DNA from: Methylolobus aquaticus | Lineage (GTDB): Bacteria; Pseudomonadota; Gammaproteobacteria; Methylococcales; Methylococcaceae | Length of the DNA stretch: 64,000 bases | Assembly: GCA_004168015.1 (NCBI GenBank) | Contig: SEYW01000015.1 | Location: 1-64,000 of the forward strand | Direction of reading: 5' to 3' | Part shown: piece after piece, positions 8,484 through 17,412 of the stretch | How the letters are laid out: each line of letters begins with the position of its first letter | Numbering within the stretch: position 1 is the stretch's first letter | Made by a program: the position numbers and the translations under genes | Notes under the pieces: model-generated | Told to the model about the DNA's origin: nothing | The model's input: only the letters and a program-made list of their open reading frames with translations | The model's database searches: none

Positions 8484-10582
8484 TCGAGATCAGAAATGTT
8501 ACGAAGTCCTATTTGACCAATGCTGGCCGTCATTTTGTTTTCCGCAACCTCAGCTTCACCTTTAATGGTGACAGGAACATAGCGCTGCTGGGCGCTAATG
8601 GGGCTGGAAAGTCAACTCTAATTCGAATGTTGGGTGGAGTCGAAACCCCTGATACGGGTTCGATCACAACGGGTGGCAAGCGTCTGTCCTGGCCGGTGAA
8701 TTTTGCCAGCACCGCGCAGGCGACGCTTTCGGGCCGGGATACGGTTAAATTCGTCTGTCGTATCCTTGGGATCGAAGGCCGGCGGAGGGACGAAAAGCTG
8801 TCGTTCGTCAATGACTTCGCGGCACTCGGAAAGGCTTTCGATAAAGCCGTAAAAACGTATTCCAGTGGAATGCGATCTCGCTTAGTATTCGCCATGACGA
8901 TGGCCTTTGACTTTGATTATTACCTGATCGATGAGGTGACTGCCGTTGGTGATACGGCATTCAAAGAAAAGAGTCGCGCGATTCTCAGGGAGAAAATGAA
9001 GTACGCGAATATACTGCTCGTGTCTCACAACATGAAAATGGTCCGGGAGTTTTGCGACGAGGTGGTCCTTCTGAGCGATGGTGTCTTGGCCGCATACGTG
9101 AATCTTGAAGAGGGCATTCGCGCCTATCAAGGGCCGGGATATCGGCCCCCAAAAAGTCGCAATGCCTCGTCCAACAGCCGTCCGGAAATGGTCCCATACG
9201 GTACTGCGTCGCGCGAGGCAGTGGGGGGGGCGGGATCGGAACTCGCGCCGCCGCCAGCGTTCCGGTCGCCTGAACAGACAGCGTTTCCCTCGGAAGAGGT
9301 CCGGGAACACGCGTCGGAAGGGGAGTCGACTACACCGAAGCCACGCGTGGAGCGGCGGCGGGCGAAGCGGACCGCACGGGCGAAGTCAGCGACGACTGCG
9401 CATTTGCAACGCGGCGAAGCGACTGACCCGGTCGTCGCGCCGACATCAGGGCGCGCTGTACAGTCCCTAGGTCAACCAGGCGGGCTGTCAAGGCGCCGAG
9501 GTATGGACAGGCGCGATCGGGATCCGAGGTCGGCCACAGGAGAAAGAGACGCTGCCGGCGCCCGCCGTCGGGAAGGGCGCGGCGGCGTTCGGCGTAAGCC
9601 AGCTCAAGTCAGCGCCTCCAGCGCTCAGCAAGGGGGAACGAAGTGCAAGGGGAGCGATCTCCCTTCTGGCGTGACAACCGCGGACGGCCCGATAGACGAT
9701 GCGAGCGGGACGACGGCTAAGGAAAAGCGCCGCCGGCCGCAGACGCGCACCGCCCGACATGATGAGGGTCCGCAAGAGCTTCCGCGCGATCCCGATGCCG
9801 AGCGCGGGCGAAACGCGCGAGCCGCGGAGAGGCAGTTTCGCGGTGACGTTCGTCGGCAGACTTCGGGTTCTGAGTCCCGCGCCCTGGCCAGGGTGTCCGC
9901 CAGAGAAGTCGGGGGGGCGGCGCAGCCGGAGGTAGCCTCAGGGACCGCACCCGGAGCCACCTTGCGGAATCGGAGCCCTCGTCGCCGGCCGGAAGCCTCC
10001 GAGGCAAAGGCGGGATCTCCAGCCACGTTTCTGGACGCGGGGTCTTTGCTGGCCGCGACGCGTCTTAGCAGGTCGGGCAAAGCCCGAGAGGCGGGTACCA
10101 AAGACGCGACGAACCGGTTTGCCGGACGCCAGGCGAGCGACCTGGCAGGTCTTGTTGAGGTACCCCAAGGGCCGGCCAGCAAACCAGCGCGGCGCAGAGG
10201 CGCGTCCAGAGGGAGGGCGGAAGGTGCGGGGGACGCGAGCAAGGAAGGCAGCGCGCGTCTGGGTGGCGCGCATCAAGCGCGGGACGCTAAGCCGGGCGCT
10301 GTTCGGCATGGCGAGCGCGCCGAGAAGCCCCGGCCGATCTCGAAAAGCGAAAATGCTGCTGCGGTGAAACGCGAACATGTGGTTGCGAGGAAGCGACTGC
10401 GAGAGAAGCGGGCTGCGGATGACGCTGAACGCCTGCAGCTTGCTGCGGCAAGCGAGGCCGCCGGGCTTCCAGAGGAGCGTGATCTGCAGCCGAAATCGGA
10501 TATCGATGGCTCCCGGTCCCCGCGAACCCGAAAGAACCCGAAAGTCAAGGGACTGCGGACGGGTAACGGACGGCAACCCTGA
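8480..10582 (+). CDS. kpsT: KpsT-like ABC ATPase with a long Arg-rich C-terminal extension
   Basis: Residues 1 to about 215 form a complete polysaccharide-export ATPase: Walker A GANGAGKST (38-46), signature YSSGM (about 127), Walker B YLIDEV (about 149-154) and the switch His in LVSHNM (about 183). KpsT proteins normally end there (about 220 aa). Here the frame continues without a stop to residue 700. The extra ~480 residues are rich in Arg, Ala, Gly, Ser, Glu, Lys and Pro, with no Trp and almost no Cys, and no predicted fold that I recognise; this looks like a disordered basic tail. It ends 38 bp before the kpsE-like start, as a real gene would. A G8 tract at 9223-9230 sits near the domain junction; a one-base change there would end the protein at about 264 or 330 residues, so a sequence error or slippage must be considered. 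ATPase domain certain; tail plausible. Confidence 0.85.
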   Translation: MIEIRNVTKSYLTNAGRHFVFRNLSFTFNGDRNIALLGANGAGKSTLIRMLGGVETPDTGSITTGGKRLSWPVNFASTAQATLSGRDTVKFVCRILGIEGRRRDEKLSFVNDFAALGKAFDKAVKTYSSGMRSRLVFAMTMAFDFDYYLIDEVTAVGDTAFKEKSRAILREKMKYANILLVSHNMKMVREFCDEVVLLSDGVLAAYVNLEEGIRAYQGPGYRPPKSRNASSNSRPEMVPYGTASREAVGGAGSELAPPPAFRSPEQTAFPSEEVREHASEGESTTPKPRVERRRAKRTARAKSATTAHLQRGEATDPVVAPTSGRAVQSLGQPGGLSRRRGMDRRDRDPRSATGERDAAGARRREGRGGVRRKPAQVSASSAQQGGTKCKGSDLPSGVTTADGPIDDASGTTAKEKRRRPQTRTARHDEGPQELPRDPDAERGRNARAAERQFRGDVRRQTSGSESRALARVSAREVGGAAQPEVASGTAPGATLRNRSPRRRPEASEAKAGSPATFLDAGSLLAATRLSRSGKAREAGTKDATNRFAGRQASDLAGLVEVPQGPASKPARRRGASRGRAEGAGDASKEGSARLGGAHQARDAKPGAVRHGERAEKPRPISKSENAAAVKREHVVARKRLREKRAADDAERLQLAAASEAAGLPEERDLQPKSDIDGSRSPRTRKNPKVKGLRTGNGRQP
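9223..9230 (+). repeat. G8 homopolymer inside kpsT at the start of the tail
   Basis: Eight G residues at codons 248-250, just after the ATPase domain. In the two alternative frames the next stops are at 9271 and 9468, so slippage would switch between a normal-length KpsT and the 700-residue form. A second run of seven G lies at 9911-9917. Confidence 0.7.
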
Positions 10583-10620
10583 AGGCAGACAAAGAAGAAC
10601 CGAGATTCGGATCGCACGTT

Positions 10621-11715
10621 ATGCAACTGAAGTACCCCAGTCGCCTGGCTGCCCTACTCATTTGGCTGCCAATGTCCGCTGCTGCGATCTACTACGCATT
10701 CATTGCCGCAGACCGTTATGTCAGCGAGTCCATCATCACGGTACGCGAAGCGAAGGATAGCGCACCCTTGCCCCAGTCATTAGGGGTATCCCTAGCCGGT
10801 GTTTCGGCATCCTCCGCGAACGCTGAGGTTTTGTATCTGACGGAGTACATCCTGTCTCTCGATATGTTGCACCATTTGGACGAGAAGCTGGGGTTACGTC
10901 GTCTATATGAGCGCGATACATTGGATCTCCCATACAAGCTGTTTCCCGGTACGAGTCAGGAATGGTTTCTATGGTATTACCGCAACCGCGTGTCGGTGAC
11001 GCTCGACAGTGTGACGTCGCTGCTCAATATTTCAGTTGAGGGCTTTACGGCACAGGATGCGCAGCGAATAAACCAAGAGCTTCTGGCGGAGAGCGAGCGG
11101 TTCGTCAACGAGATTTCACACCAGATGGCGCGTGAGGAAATGGAGTTTACCGAAACCCAGGTGGAGCGCGTGAGAGAGCGTTACTTTGCCGCGAAGCGGA
11201 AGCTGATCGAGTTCCAGAACCGCAATCGCCTGTTCGATCCGGTAGCGCAGGCGCAGGCAAAGGCGGGTCTGACGAACGAACTGGAGTCGATGCTGGCGAG
11301 GGATGAGGCCGAGTTGAAGAATGAGCTGACTTACTTGAACGATAAGTCGTTTCAGGTCATCGCAAGAAAGAATCGCATCAAGGCCACCTCGGCCCAGTTG
11401 GATGAGGAGCGGCGGCGCCTTGCCTCGACCGAAGGCGAGCGCTTGGCCGGGTTGGCCGCGGACTTTCAGAATTTGACCCTGGATGCCGGGTTTGCCGAGG
11501 AGGCTTATCGGGCCAGTCTTCAGACCCTGGAGAAGGTCCGAATGGATACAAGCCAGGAGCTTAAGCATCTGATTGTTATAGCATCACCTACTCTGCCGCA
11601 GATAGCACAGTACCCCCGACGGGTGTATGATCTGGCGACCTTATTCGTGGTCTGCCTTGTCGCTTATGGGATTGCACGGCTGGTTGTAGCCTCCGTAGAG
11701 GATCATCATGATTGA
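10621..11715 (+). CDS. kpsE: Capsule export inner-membrane/periplasmic protein (KpsE/BexC/CtrB-like)
   Basis: Polysaccharide co-polymerase-type adaptor that links the ABC transporter to the outer-membrane channel. A first membrane helix lies near residues 9-29, a second near the C-terminus (about 331-355), and the long middle part (about 150-310) is predicted coiled coil by its heptad-like Glu/Leu/Arg pattern, facing the periplasm. The segment DRYVSESIITVRE after helix 1 and the PTLPQIAQYPRR motif just before helix 2 are typical of the family. Length (364 aa) is close to E. coli KpsE. Unlike many relatives it has almost no cytoplasmic N-terminal part; a similarly basic stretch is instead found on the preceding KpsT. 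It overlaps the next gene by eight bases. Confidence 0.9.
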   Translation: MQLKYPSRLAALLIWLPMSAAAIYYAFIAADRYVSESIITVREAKDSAPLPQSLGVSLAGVSASSANAEVLYLTEYILSLDMLHHLDEKLGLRRLYERDTLDLPYKLFPGTSQEWFLWYYRNRVSVTLDSVTSLLNISVEGFTAQDAQRINQELLAESERFVNEISHQMAREEMEFTETQVERVRERYFAAKRKLIEFQNRNRLFDPVAQAQAKAGLTNELESMLARDEAELKNELTYLNDKSFQVIARKNRIKATSAQLDEERRRLASTEGERLAGLAADFQNLTLDAGFAEEAYRASLQTLEKVRMDTSQELKHLIVIASPTLPQIAQYPRRVYDLATLFVVCLVAYGIARLVVASVEDHHD

Positions 11716-13579
11716 ACCGGGTTCGCTGATAATGCCGAAACATTTCCAATGCGTCCGCTTTCTATTCGGCATTCCCGCGGTCAGCCGTGCATGGAGTATG
11801 GCGATGCTCGGGCTGGCGCTGGGGCTTTGGCTTCCGGGCGTCAGGGCACAGGGCTCTCCAGTGCAGGCATCCCAGGCGATACAGAATCTCAGCTCGCAGG
11901 GGGGCGGTTCTTCGTCCGGCGGTGGCGCCGGCGCGTTCCTGTCTCCAGAGGTTTCCACCGCGCCGTCAGCCACTCCATCGACATCGACCGCGCCGTCCGC
12001 TTTGTTCAGCCGGTTTCTGGGGCCGCTCGCGCCAATCAGTTCGCCCGAGCCTTCGGGCGGCTTGCCGCCGGCGGCGGCCGTCCAGATGACCGCCCCGCTC
12101 GCGCGCCCGCAGGTTTTCGGTAGCAATATGTTCAACGGCCGCTTCAAGGCCGAGCAGTTCACCGGTTTCAATCCCGAGTACCAGATGCATGTGGGCGATC
12201 AGATCGCCATCCGCATGTGGGGGGCGTTCACTTTCGAATCCACTGTCACGGTAGATCCCCAGGGCAATATCTTCATCCCGAATGTCGGGCCCGTGCATGT
12301 ACTCGGTGTGCGGAACGCGGAGTTGAACCGGCATGTGGAGGCCAACGTCCGCCGGGTGTATCGCGCCAATGTGGGTGTCTACGCATCGACGACGGCCGCC
12401 CAGCAGGTGAAGGTATACGTGACTGGCTTCGTGACTCAACCGGGGTTGTATGCAGGGCTGTCATCCGATTCAGTATTGTATTTTTTGGATGCCGCTGGCG
12501 GGATCGATCTGGCGCGCGGTAGCTTCCACGATGTGAGGGTATTGCGCAGCGGACGGGTGCGTGCGGCCTTTGATCTCTATGATTTTTTGCTCGATGGCAG
12601 GATAGATCCTTTGCAGTTGGTTGACGGCGATACCATCGTCGTTGGTCAGCGGAAGTACAGTATCAGTGTGTCGGGAGAAGTCATGAATCCGTTCCAGTTC
12701 GAACTGGTCCGCCCCGAGATCAACGCGTCGTCTCTATTGACGGTCGCCCGTCCGAAGCCCAGCGCGACTCATCTGAGCATCGTACGCAAGGAGGGCCCCA
12801 AGCTTCGCAGCGAATACCACGCGCTCGCGGATCTCGGCAATGTCGTGATACAGGACGGGGATGAGGTCAACTTCACCTCGGATAAATACCCGGGAACTAT
12901 CCTCGTTCGAATTGAAGGTGCGAACCTTGGGCAACACGCCCTGGTTCTGCCTTACGGCGCTCGTTTAAGAGATGCGTTTGCGAAAACGAAACCTGCAGCT
13001 CAGGCGAATGCGGCAGCGGTCCAGTTATTTCGCCGGTCGGTTGCAGTTCGACAGAAAGAAATGCTCGACAAGTCACTGCAAACGCTCCAAGCGATGGTAC
13101 TGACTCCCCGTTCCTCGACACAGGAAGAGTCCGTGCTGCGCGAGAAGGACGCGCAGCTAGCACTGCAATACATTGCGCGGGCGAAAGATATTCAACCTAT
13201 CGGCCAGATCGTTCTCGGGCCTAAGCAGGATGTGCCGAACGTTCTACTCGAGGATGGTGACATCATTCGGATTCCGGAAGCCACTAATCTCGTAATGGTG
13301 CACGGTGAGGTCGTCTTTCCCACCGCACTGGTCTTTGCCGCCAATACCTCAGTCGATGATTATGTCGAACAGGCAGGGGGGTACACGCAGAATGCCGATA
13401 ATTCCCGCATTGTCGTTGTGCATCAGGATGGCACATTTTCGGAGGGAGACGGTAGCGATATTCGGGCAGGAGATGAAATCATGGTGCTGCCCAAAGTGGA
13501 CACGAAAAACTGGGAGTTTGCACGCACCATCGCCCAGATTCTGTTTTACCTAGGCGTTGCAGCGCGTGTTGTGCTTTAG
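11708..13579 (+). CDS. kpsD: Outer-membrane polysaccharide export protein (Wza/KpsD family)
   Basis: Outer-membrane/periplasmic channel component for polysaccharide export. An N-terminal signal peptide is visible (hydrophobic stretch about residues 30-45, ending GVRAQG). After a Ser/Pro/Ala-rich linker comes the polysaccharide export domain: YQMHVGDQIAIRMWGAF, VDPQGNIFIPNVGPVHVLG (about residues 155-215), followed by several SLBB-like beta-grasp repeats such as VYVTGFVTQPGLY, ISVSGEVMNPFQFEL and MVHGEVVFPTALVF. The 623-residue length fits KpsD (about 560) better than Wza (about 380), and there is no lipobox. Start ATG 11708 overlaps the end of kpsE and follows a GAGG ribosome site. The last gene of the export operon. 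Confidence 0.9.
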   Translation: MIEPGSLIMPKHFQCVRFLFGIPAVSRAWSMAMLGLALGLWLPGVRAQGSPVQASQAIQNLSSQGGGSSSGGGAGAFLSPEVSTAPSATPSTSTAPSALFSRFLGPLAPISSPEPSGGLPPAAAVQMTAPLARPQVFGSNMFNGRFKAEQFTGFNPEYQMHVGDQIAIRMWGAFTFESTVTVDPQGNIFIPNVGPVHVLGVRNAELNRHVEANVRRVYRANVGVYASTTAAQQVKVYVTGFVTQPGLYAGLSSDSVLYFLDAAGGIDLARGSFHDVRVLRSGRVRAAFDLYDFLLDGRIDPLQLVDGDTIVVGQRKYSISVSGEVMNPFQFELVRPEINASSLLTVARPKPSATHLSIVRKEGPKLRSEYHALADLGNVVIQDGDEVNFTSDKYPGTILVRIEGANLGQHALVLPYGARLRDAFAKTKPAAQANAAAVQLFRRSVAVRQKEMLDKSLQTLQAMVLTPRSSTQEESVLREKDAQLALQYIARAKDIQPIGQIVLGPKQDVPNVLLEDGDIIRIPEATNLVMVHGEVVFPTALVFAANTSVDDYVEQAGGYTQNADNSRIVVVHQDGTFSEGDGSDIRAGDEIMVLPKVDTKNWEFARTIAQILFYLGVAARVVL

Positions 13580-13619
13580 GTTAGTGCACCAAGGAACTCG
13601 TCGGGCAGCCATAGCACTT

Positions 13620-13638
13620 TCACGCTGAGAAAGCGTGA
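13620..13638 (+). promoter_or_regulatory. Hairpin upstream of the leader ORF
   Basis: Perfect 7-bp inverted repeat TCACGCT / AGCGTGA with a GAGAA loop, followed by TTCGCTTGATTTT. It ends 13 nt before the leader's ribosome site. The U-run is weak, so it may be an attenuator or a partial terminator after kpsD rather than a strong terminator. Confidence 0.4.
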
Positions 13639-13660
13639 TTCGCTTGATTTTGGAGGGTCG

Positions 13661-13729
13661 ATGAAAGACTACGCCTCGATAATTGAGCCTGTGGCAAGGT
13701 TTCAGTGCCTTAAATTAGGGCGCTGGTGA
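13661..13729 (+). CDS. 22-codon leader ORF coupled to the large glycosyltransferase
   Basis: Small open frame encoding MKDYASIIEPVARFQCLKLG followed by RW and a stop. It has a strong GGAGGG ribosome site at 13652-13657 and its stop overlaps the ATG of the next gene (TGATG at 13727-13731). The next gene has no good ribosome site of its own, so translation of this leader may deliver ribosomes to it. No similarity is claimed; the peptide itself may have no function. Confidence 0.45.
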   Translation: MKDYASIIEPVARFQCLKLGRW

Positions 13730-16461
13730 TGTCGCCGCTGCATCGCAGACTTAAATCGGTTGGGGGACTGCTGGTTTACCTGGTCGTCGCCGGGTTGCGA
13801 CGGCCATTAGGAATAATTGGGCTGCGGCGGCTCCACTTTTCCCTTGTCATCTCGGTGCTGAAGCGCCATGACTTATTCGACCGAGCGTACTACCTTGAGC
13901 AGAACGAGGATGTCGCTGCCGCCGCCGTGCCCCCATTGCGTCACTATTCGCAATATGGCGATTTCGAGGGGCGCTGGCCGATGCCGCTTTTTGATCCAAT
14001 TTACTATGCGGAACATGCAGGTATCAAACAGTCTAGACGGACAAATCGTCTCCTGCATTACCTTTACGTAGGACGCTATCGAGGGATTTCTCCTAGTCCG
14101 TGGTTTGATCTTGGGTACTACTTGTCCAGAAACAAAGACGTTCTGCGCGCAGGAGTTGATCCGCTTGTTCACTTCGTTCGCTGGGGAGGGAGCGAGGGAA
14201 GATCGCCGTCCCCGAGGTTCGATGCGGCATTTTATCTCGATAGTAACCCGGAGCTTCGAGAATGGGCTATTAACCCACTGATCCATTACCTTCGTCAGGG
14301 ACAGTACGAGGGACGTCTTCCATTGCCCACGCTGGGTTCGACACTTTCTGAGTCTGAGCAGCCGACACCGACTATGCCGTGGCTGAAGGATTGGGATGTA
14401 CTATCTAGCGCGGTGGATAGTGACGCTGCCGTCGATGTTGTTGTGCCGGTTTATGCCGGCGCGGCAGTAACCTTGCGGTGCTTGCACAGTGTGCTGCGAG
14501 CGCGGCAACAGACAAGGTTTGAATTGACGGTGATCAACGACGCCAGTCCTGACCGGGACTTGGTCGAAACCTTGACTACGCTTGCCGGCCGGGGTTTTTT
14601 TCGGCTGCTCCATAATGACGCGAACCTCGGATTCGTGCAGACCGCCAACCGCGGAATGCAGCTCAATAAGGAAAGAGATATCGTCCTTCTTAATTCGGAT
14701 ACCGAGGTCTACGGCGACTGGCTCGACCGCCTGCGTGCTGCCACCCGTAGGAATGCCAATGTTGGTACGGTCACGCCGCTGTCGAATAACGCGACGATCT
14801 GCAGTTATCCGGTCTTCCTGCAGGATAATCCTTATCCGATAGAGATTGAATACGAGGAGCTGGATCGGCTGGCGCGTGAGGTCAATCGAGGTCGCGTGGT
14901 GGTCGCTCCTACAGGCGTCGGTTTTTGCATGTACGTAGCGCGTGCCTGTCTTGATGACGTGGGTCTATTCGATGCCGAGGCTTTCGGGCGGGGCTATGGC
15001 GAGGAAAACGATTTTTGTCAGCGGGCCATCCGTCGTGGTTGGACGAATCTGGTGGCCTGTGACGTTTTCGTGCGGCATTGGGGAAGTGCTTCCTTCCAAG
15101 GCGAGCGGGCCAATCGCATCAAGGGAGCGATGGCCACGATGCGAAGGCGGCACCCAAACTATCAACCCGATATCAAGCGCTTTATCAGTGTCGATCCGTT
15201 AGCCGGTGCCCGTTCCCGGCTTGATCTCGCGCGTTTGGGTCGCCTGAAAGCTGAGACCAACGTCCTTTTGGTAAACCACGCTCGAGGTGGAGGAACGGAA
15301 CGCCATCTACTTGAGGACGCGGCGCGCCTCAGGGCCGAAAAAAAGGGTATTTATCTGTTGCGCCCGTTACCGGACGGCGAGCATGTCAGCGTAGTGCATC
15401 CTGATGTCCATTCCTTGCCAAACCTGAAGCACCTCGCGCTGCGGGATCGATCGGCCCTGTCGGAACTATTGACCAATCTCGGTATCACGGAAATCCACAT
15501 CCATCATTTGATCGATTTCGGTCCTGAAGCAGGTAGAGTGCTCCTGGAAGTGGCCACGGAAATCAACGCTCGACTTCGAGTTATGGTTCATGACTATACG
15601 AGTGTCTGTCCGCGAGTGAATCTTGTCGACGCGACGGGGGTTTATTGTGGTGAGCCAGAGGAAAAGGTCTGTGATCGATGTATTGCGTTGAACGGTTCGG
15701 ACTTTGGCAGAACGAAGATAAGGGAATGGCGGGCACTCTACAGAGAGCTTTATGCGGGTGCGTACTCGGTCGTGGTCCCGGACGAGGACGTTGCTAAACG
15801 CCTCACACGGCACTTTCGCGGTTTGCGGGTGGATGTGCAGCCGCATGAGCCGCGCGAGACGTTTCCAGCCGACATCAGGCAACCTGCCTTGGCGGATGGG
15901 GCATCGCTACGCATTGTCGTGATAGGGGCCATTAGCAAAGTAAAAGGTTATGATGTGCTCTTGGCATGTGCGAGGGACATCAAGAAGAGAGGCCTGCCGC
16001 TGGAACTCGTCGTCTATGGCTATACGCTCAACGACCTTGCGCTCCGGCGCGAGGGAGTCACAATCACGGGGCGCTACCTCGATCAGTTTGCGGACGCCGG
16101 CTTGGCTGAGTTGGCGCCGCACTGCGTCTGGTTACCCTACGTATGGCCTGAGACCTATAGCTACACGCTTTCGATCGCGTTGCGTTATTCGCACCCGGTT
16201 TTCGCATTCGATATAGGAGCAATCGCTTCACGGATGCATGCGCTGAGCGTCGACGACTATTTAATGCCACTGGCACTTGCGTGGAATCCGACCGAGATCA
16301 ATCAGCGGTTTCTGTCCTTTCGGGAGAGTCTGCTACAGGGTGATCGGGTTCGCCATCTTACTGGAATGATTGGCAAGGATACGCTCGATGTCCGCGTCGG
16401 GAGTCAACTGTCTCACCCGATTCCTGAAATCGGCGCACCAGCCAACGGGAATCTAAGGTGA
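13729..16461 (+). CDS. Multidomain glycosyltransferase with 38-residue repeats, GT2 and GT4 domains
   Basis: A 911-residue (from ATG 13729, 910) cytoplasmic polysaccharide synthase-like protein. Residues about 50-201 contain four tandem repeats of about 38 residues with the pattern FDxxYYLxxNxDV...PLxHYxxxGxxEGRxPxP. Next comes a GT2 domain starting at D236 (DVVVPVYAG) with NDASPD and the DxD-like NSDTEV near residue 322. From about 519 a GT4-type GT-B domain follows (GGGTERHLLEDAARL; VVIGAISKVKGYDVLLACA near 730; YVWPETYSYTLSIAL). A cysteine cluster near residues 625-655 (CPR, YCGEPEEKVCDRC) could bind a metal. ATG 13729 is preferred over GTG 13726 because it overlaps the leader stop. Two catalytic domains suggest that it adds two different sugars. 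The neighbouring export genes support a capsule role. Confidence 0.87.
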   Translation: MSPLHRRLKSVGGLLVYLVVAGLRRPLGIIGLRRLHFSLVISVLKRHDLFDRAYYLEQNEDVAAAAVPPLRHYSQYGDFEGRWPMPLFDPIYYAEHAGIKQSRRTNRLLHYLYVGRYRGISPSPWFDLGYYLSRNKDVLRAGVDPLVHFVRWGGSEGRSPSPRFDAAFYLDSNPELREWAINPLIHYLRQGQYEGRLPLPTLGSTLSESEQPTPTMPWLKDWDVLSSAVDSDAAVDVVVPVYAGAAVTLRCLHSVLRARQQTRFELTVINDASPDRDLVETLTTLAGRGFFRLLHNDANLGFVQTANRGMQLNKERDIVLLNSDTEVYGDWLDRLRAATRRNANVGTVTPLSNNATICSYPVFLQDNPYPIEIEYEELDRLAREVNRGRVVVAPTGVGFCMYVARACLDDVGLFDAEAFGRGYGEENDFCQRAIRRGWTNLVACDVFVRHWGSASFQGERANRIKGAMATMRRRHPNYQPDIKRFISVDPLAGARSRLDLARLGRLKAETNVLLVNHARGGGTERHLLEDAARLRAEKKGIYLLRPLPDGEHVSVVHPDVHSLPNLKHLALRDRSALSELLTNLGITEIHIHHLIDFGPEAGRVLLEVATEINARLRVMVHDYTSVCPRVNLVDATGVYCGEPEEKVCDRCIALNGSDFGRTKIREWRALYRELYAGAYSVVVPDEDVAKRLTRHFRGLRVDVQPHEPRETFPADIRQPALADGASLRIVVIGAISKVKGYDVLLACARDIKKRGLPLELVVYGYTLNDLALRREGVTITGRYLDQFADAGLAELAPHCVWLPYVWPETYSYTLSIALRYSHPVFAFDIGAIASRMHALSVDDYLMPLALAWNPTEINQRFLSFRESLLQGDRVRHLTGMIGKDTLDVRVGSQLSHPIPEIGAPANGNLR

Positions 16462-17412
16462 GTTTGACTGCCGCGCGGCGTCTGGCTTCCGGGGGCGAAG
16501 TCAAGCAATGTCACACCAGGCGGAGATGACATTCACCGACGCTGTCTAGCCCAAACGCACCGTTTTACAGACGGGTTCGCTAGGCGTTCTGATCGCCGGC
16601 GGCGGTTCGTGTGGTCCTGTCAAGTAATTAGGCACGAAGGCCCCTCATAGGGCCACACCAAGTGGCAGCCGAGGCTTATCGCAAGTGGAACAGGGCACGG
16701 AGCGGCGCGGTACTGCAGTGCTTCGGCTTGCCGACAGCCGGTCACTGCTTAGGTTTTCGAGGCAGTAGGGGCGCAAAAGAGTCGGGGGCGCCGCTCTCTC
16801 CTCCTCGCTCAACGCTGGCGGCCAGGCTTGATGCGGTCGTCTTCTAGCCCAGCGCTTTGGTGATTCCGTCTGTCGTTTGGCAAACGAACGGAACGTGGGA
16901 CTTTGATCGCTGTGCCCGTCTCAGCGAATATCTGGCCGGATGGGACGCGGCAAGGGCGGAGAACAGCTGATTTAATGTAGACACTCGCGGTATGCATGAA
17001 GCGCAGGAGCGTTTTGTTGTCTTCCAGGAGAACGCTTGGGTTTCGCTGCTCCAAAGGGCGGCATATCTTGACGCAATGGTTCGGTGCAACGTTGGCGGGA
17101 AGCAGTGATGTGTTGTCGGAAGAAGACTGAACTGGGTCGAGACGCGCAATTCCGGATGGCGACCCGCGCCCGCAGGGTTCTCGATTGACGCTGGGACAGG
17201 CTCCATGAGATACCATCGTGAAGTCGTATGACCCTCCTTGTTGCCAACTTTTCGACCGGGGGTGCGTGCAAATATACATGCCACCGACAACATCGCCTCA
17301 ACGTGGATCAGGGTAACGCTATTGCTATCGGCTTTTTTGTAATTTTTCACGTGCACGCTGTGGTGCCTCGTTCAGTCTGTGATGCCATTCAAGTCCCGGA
17401 AAATAAACAGCC
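16462..17412. other. Long gene-free spacer (951 bp)
   Basis: No frame on either strand combines a start, a ribosome site and a protein-like composition. Only a small GGCCC/GGGCC hairpin around 16638-16653 stands out. It might hold a promoter, a non-coding RNA or a decayed gene, but I see no direct sign of any of these. Confidence 0.45.

Noticed and set aside
9625-10576. Two minus-strand frames of over 200 codons opposite the KpsT tail
   Set aside because: Low-complexity mirror of the Arg/Ala-rich frame, no start signals, no domains. They do show that open frames come easily here, a caution for the tail itself.
13620-13650. Hairpin after kpsD as a full terminator
   Set aside because: Seven-bp stem and a poor T-run; kept only as a possible attenuator.
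16809-17356. Minus-strand frames of 156 and 170 codons in the 951-bp spacer
   Set aside because: No ribosome site, irregular composition and no motif; overlapping frames in several registers point to non-coding DNA.
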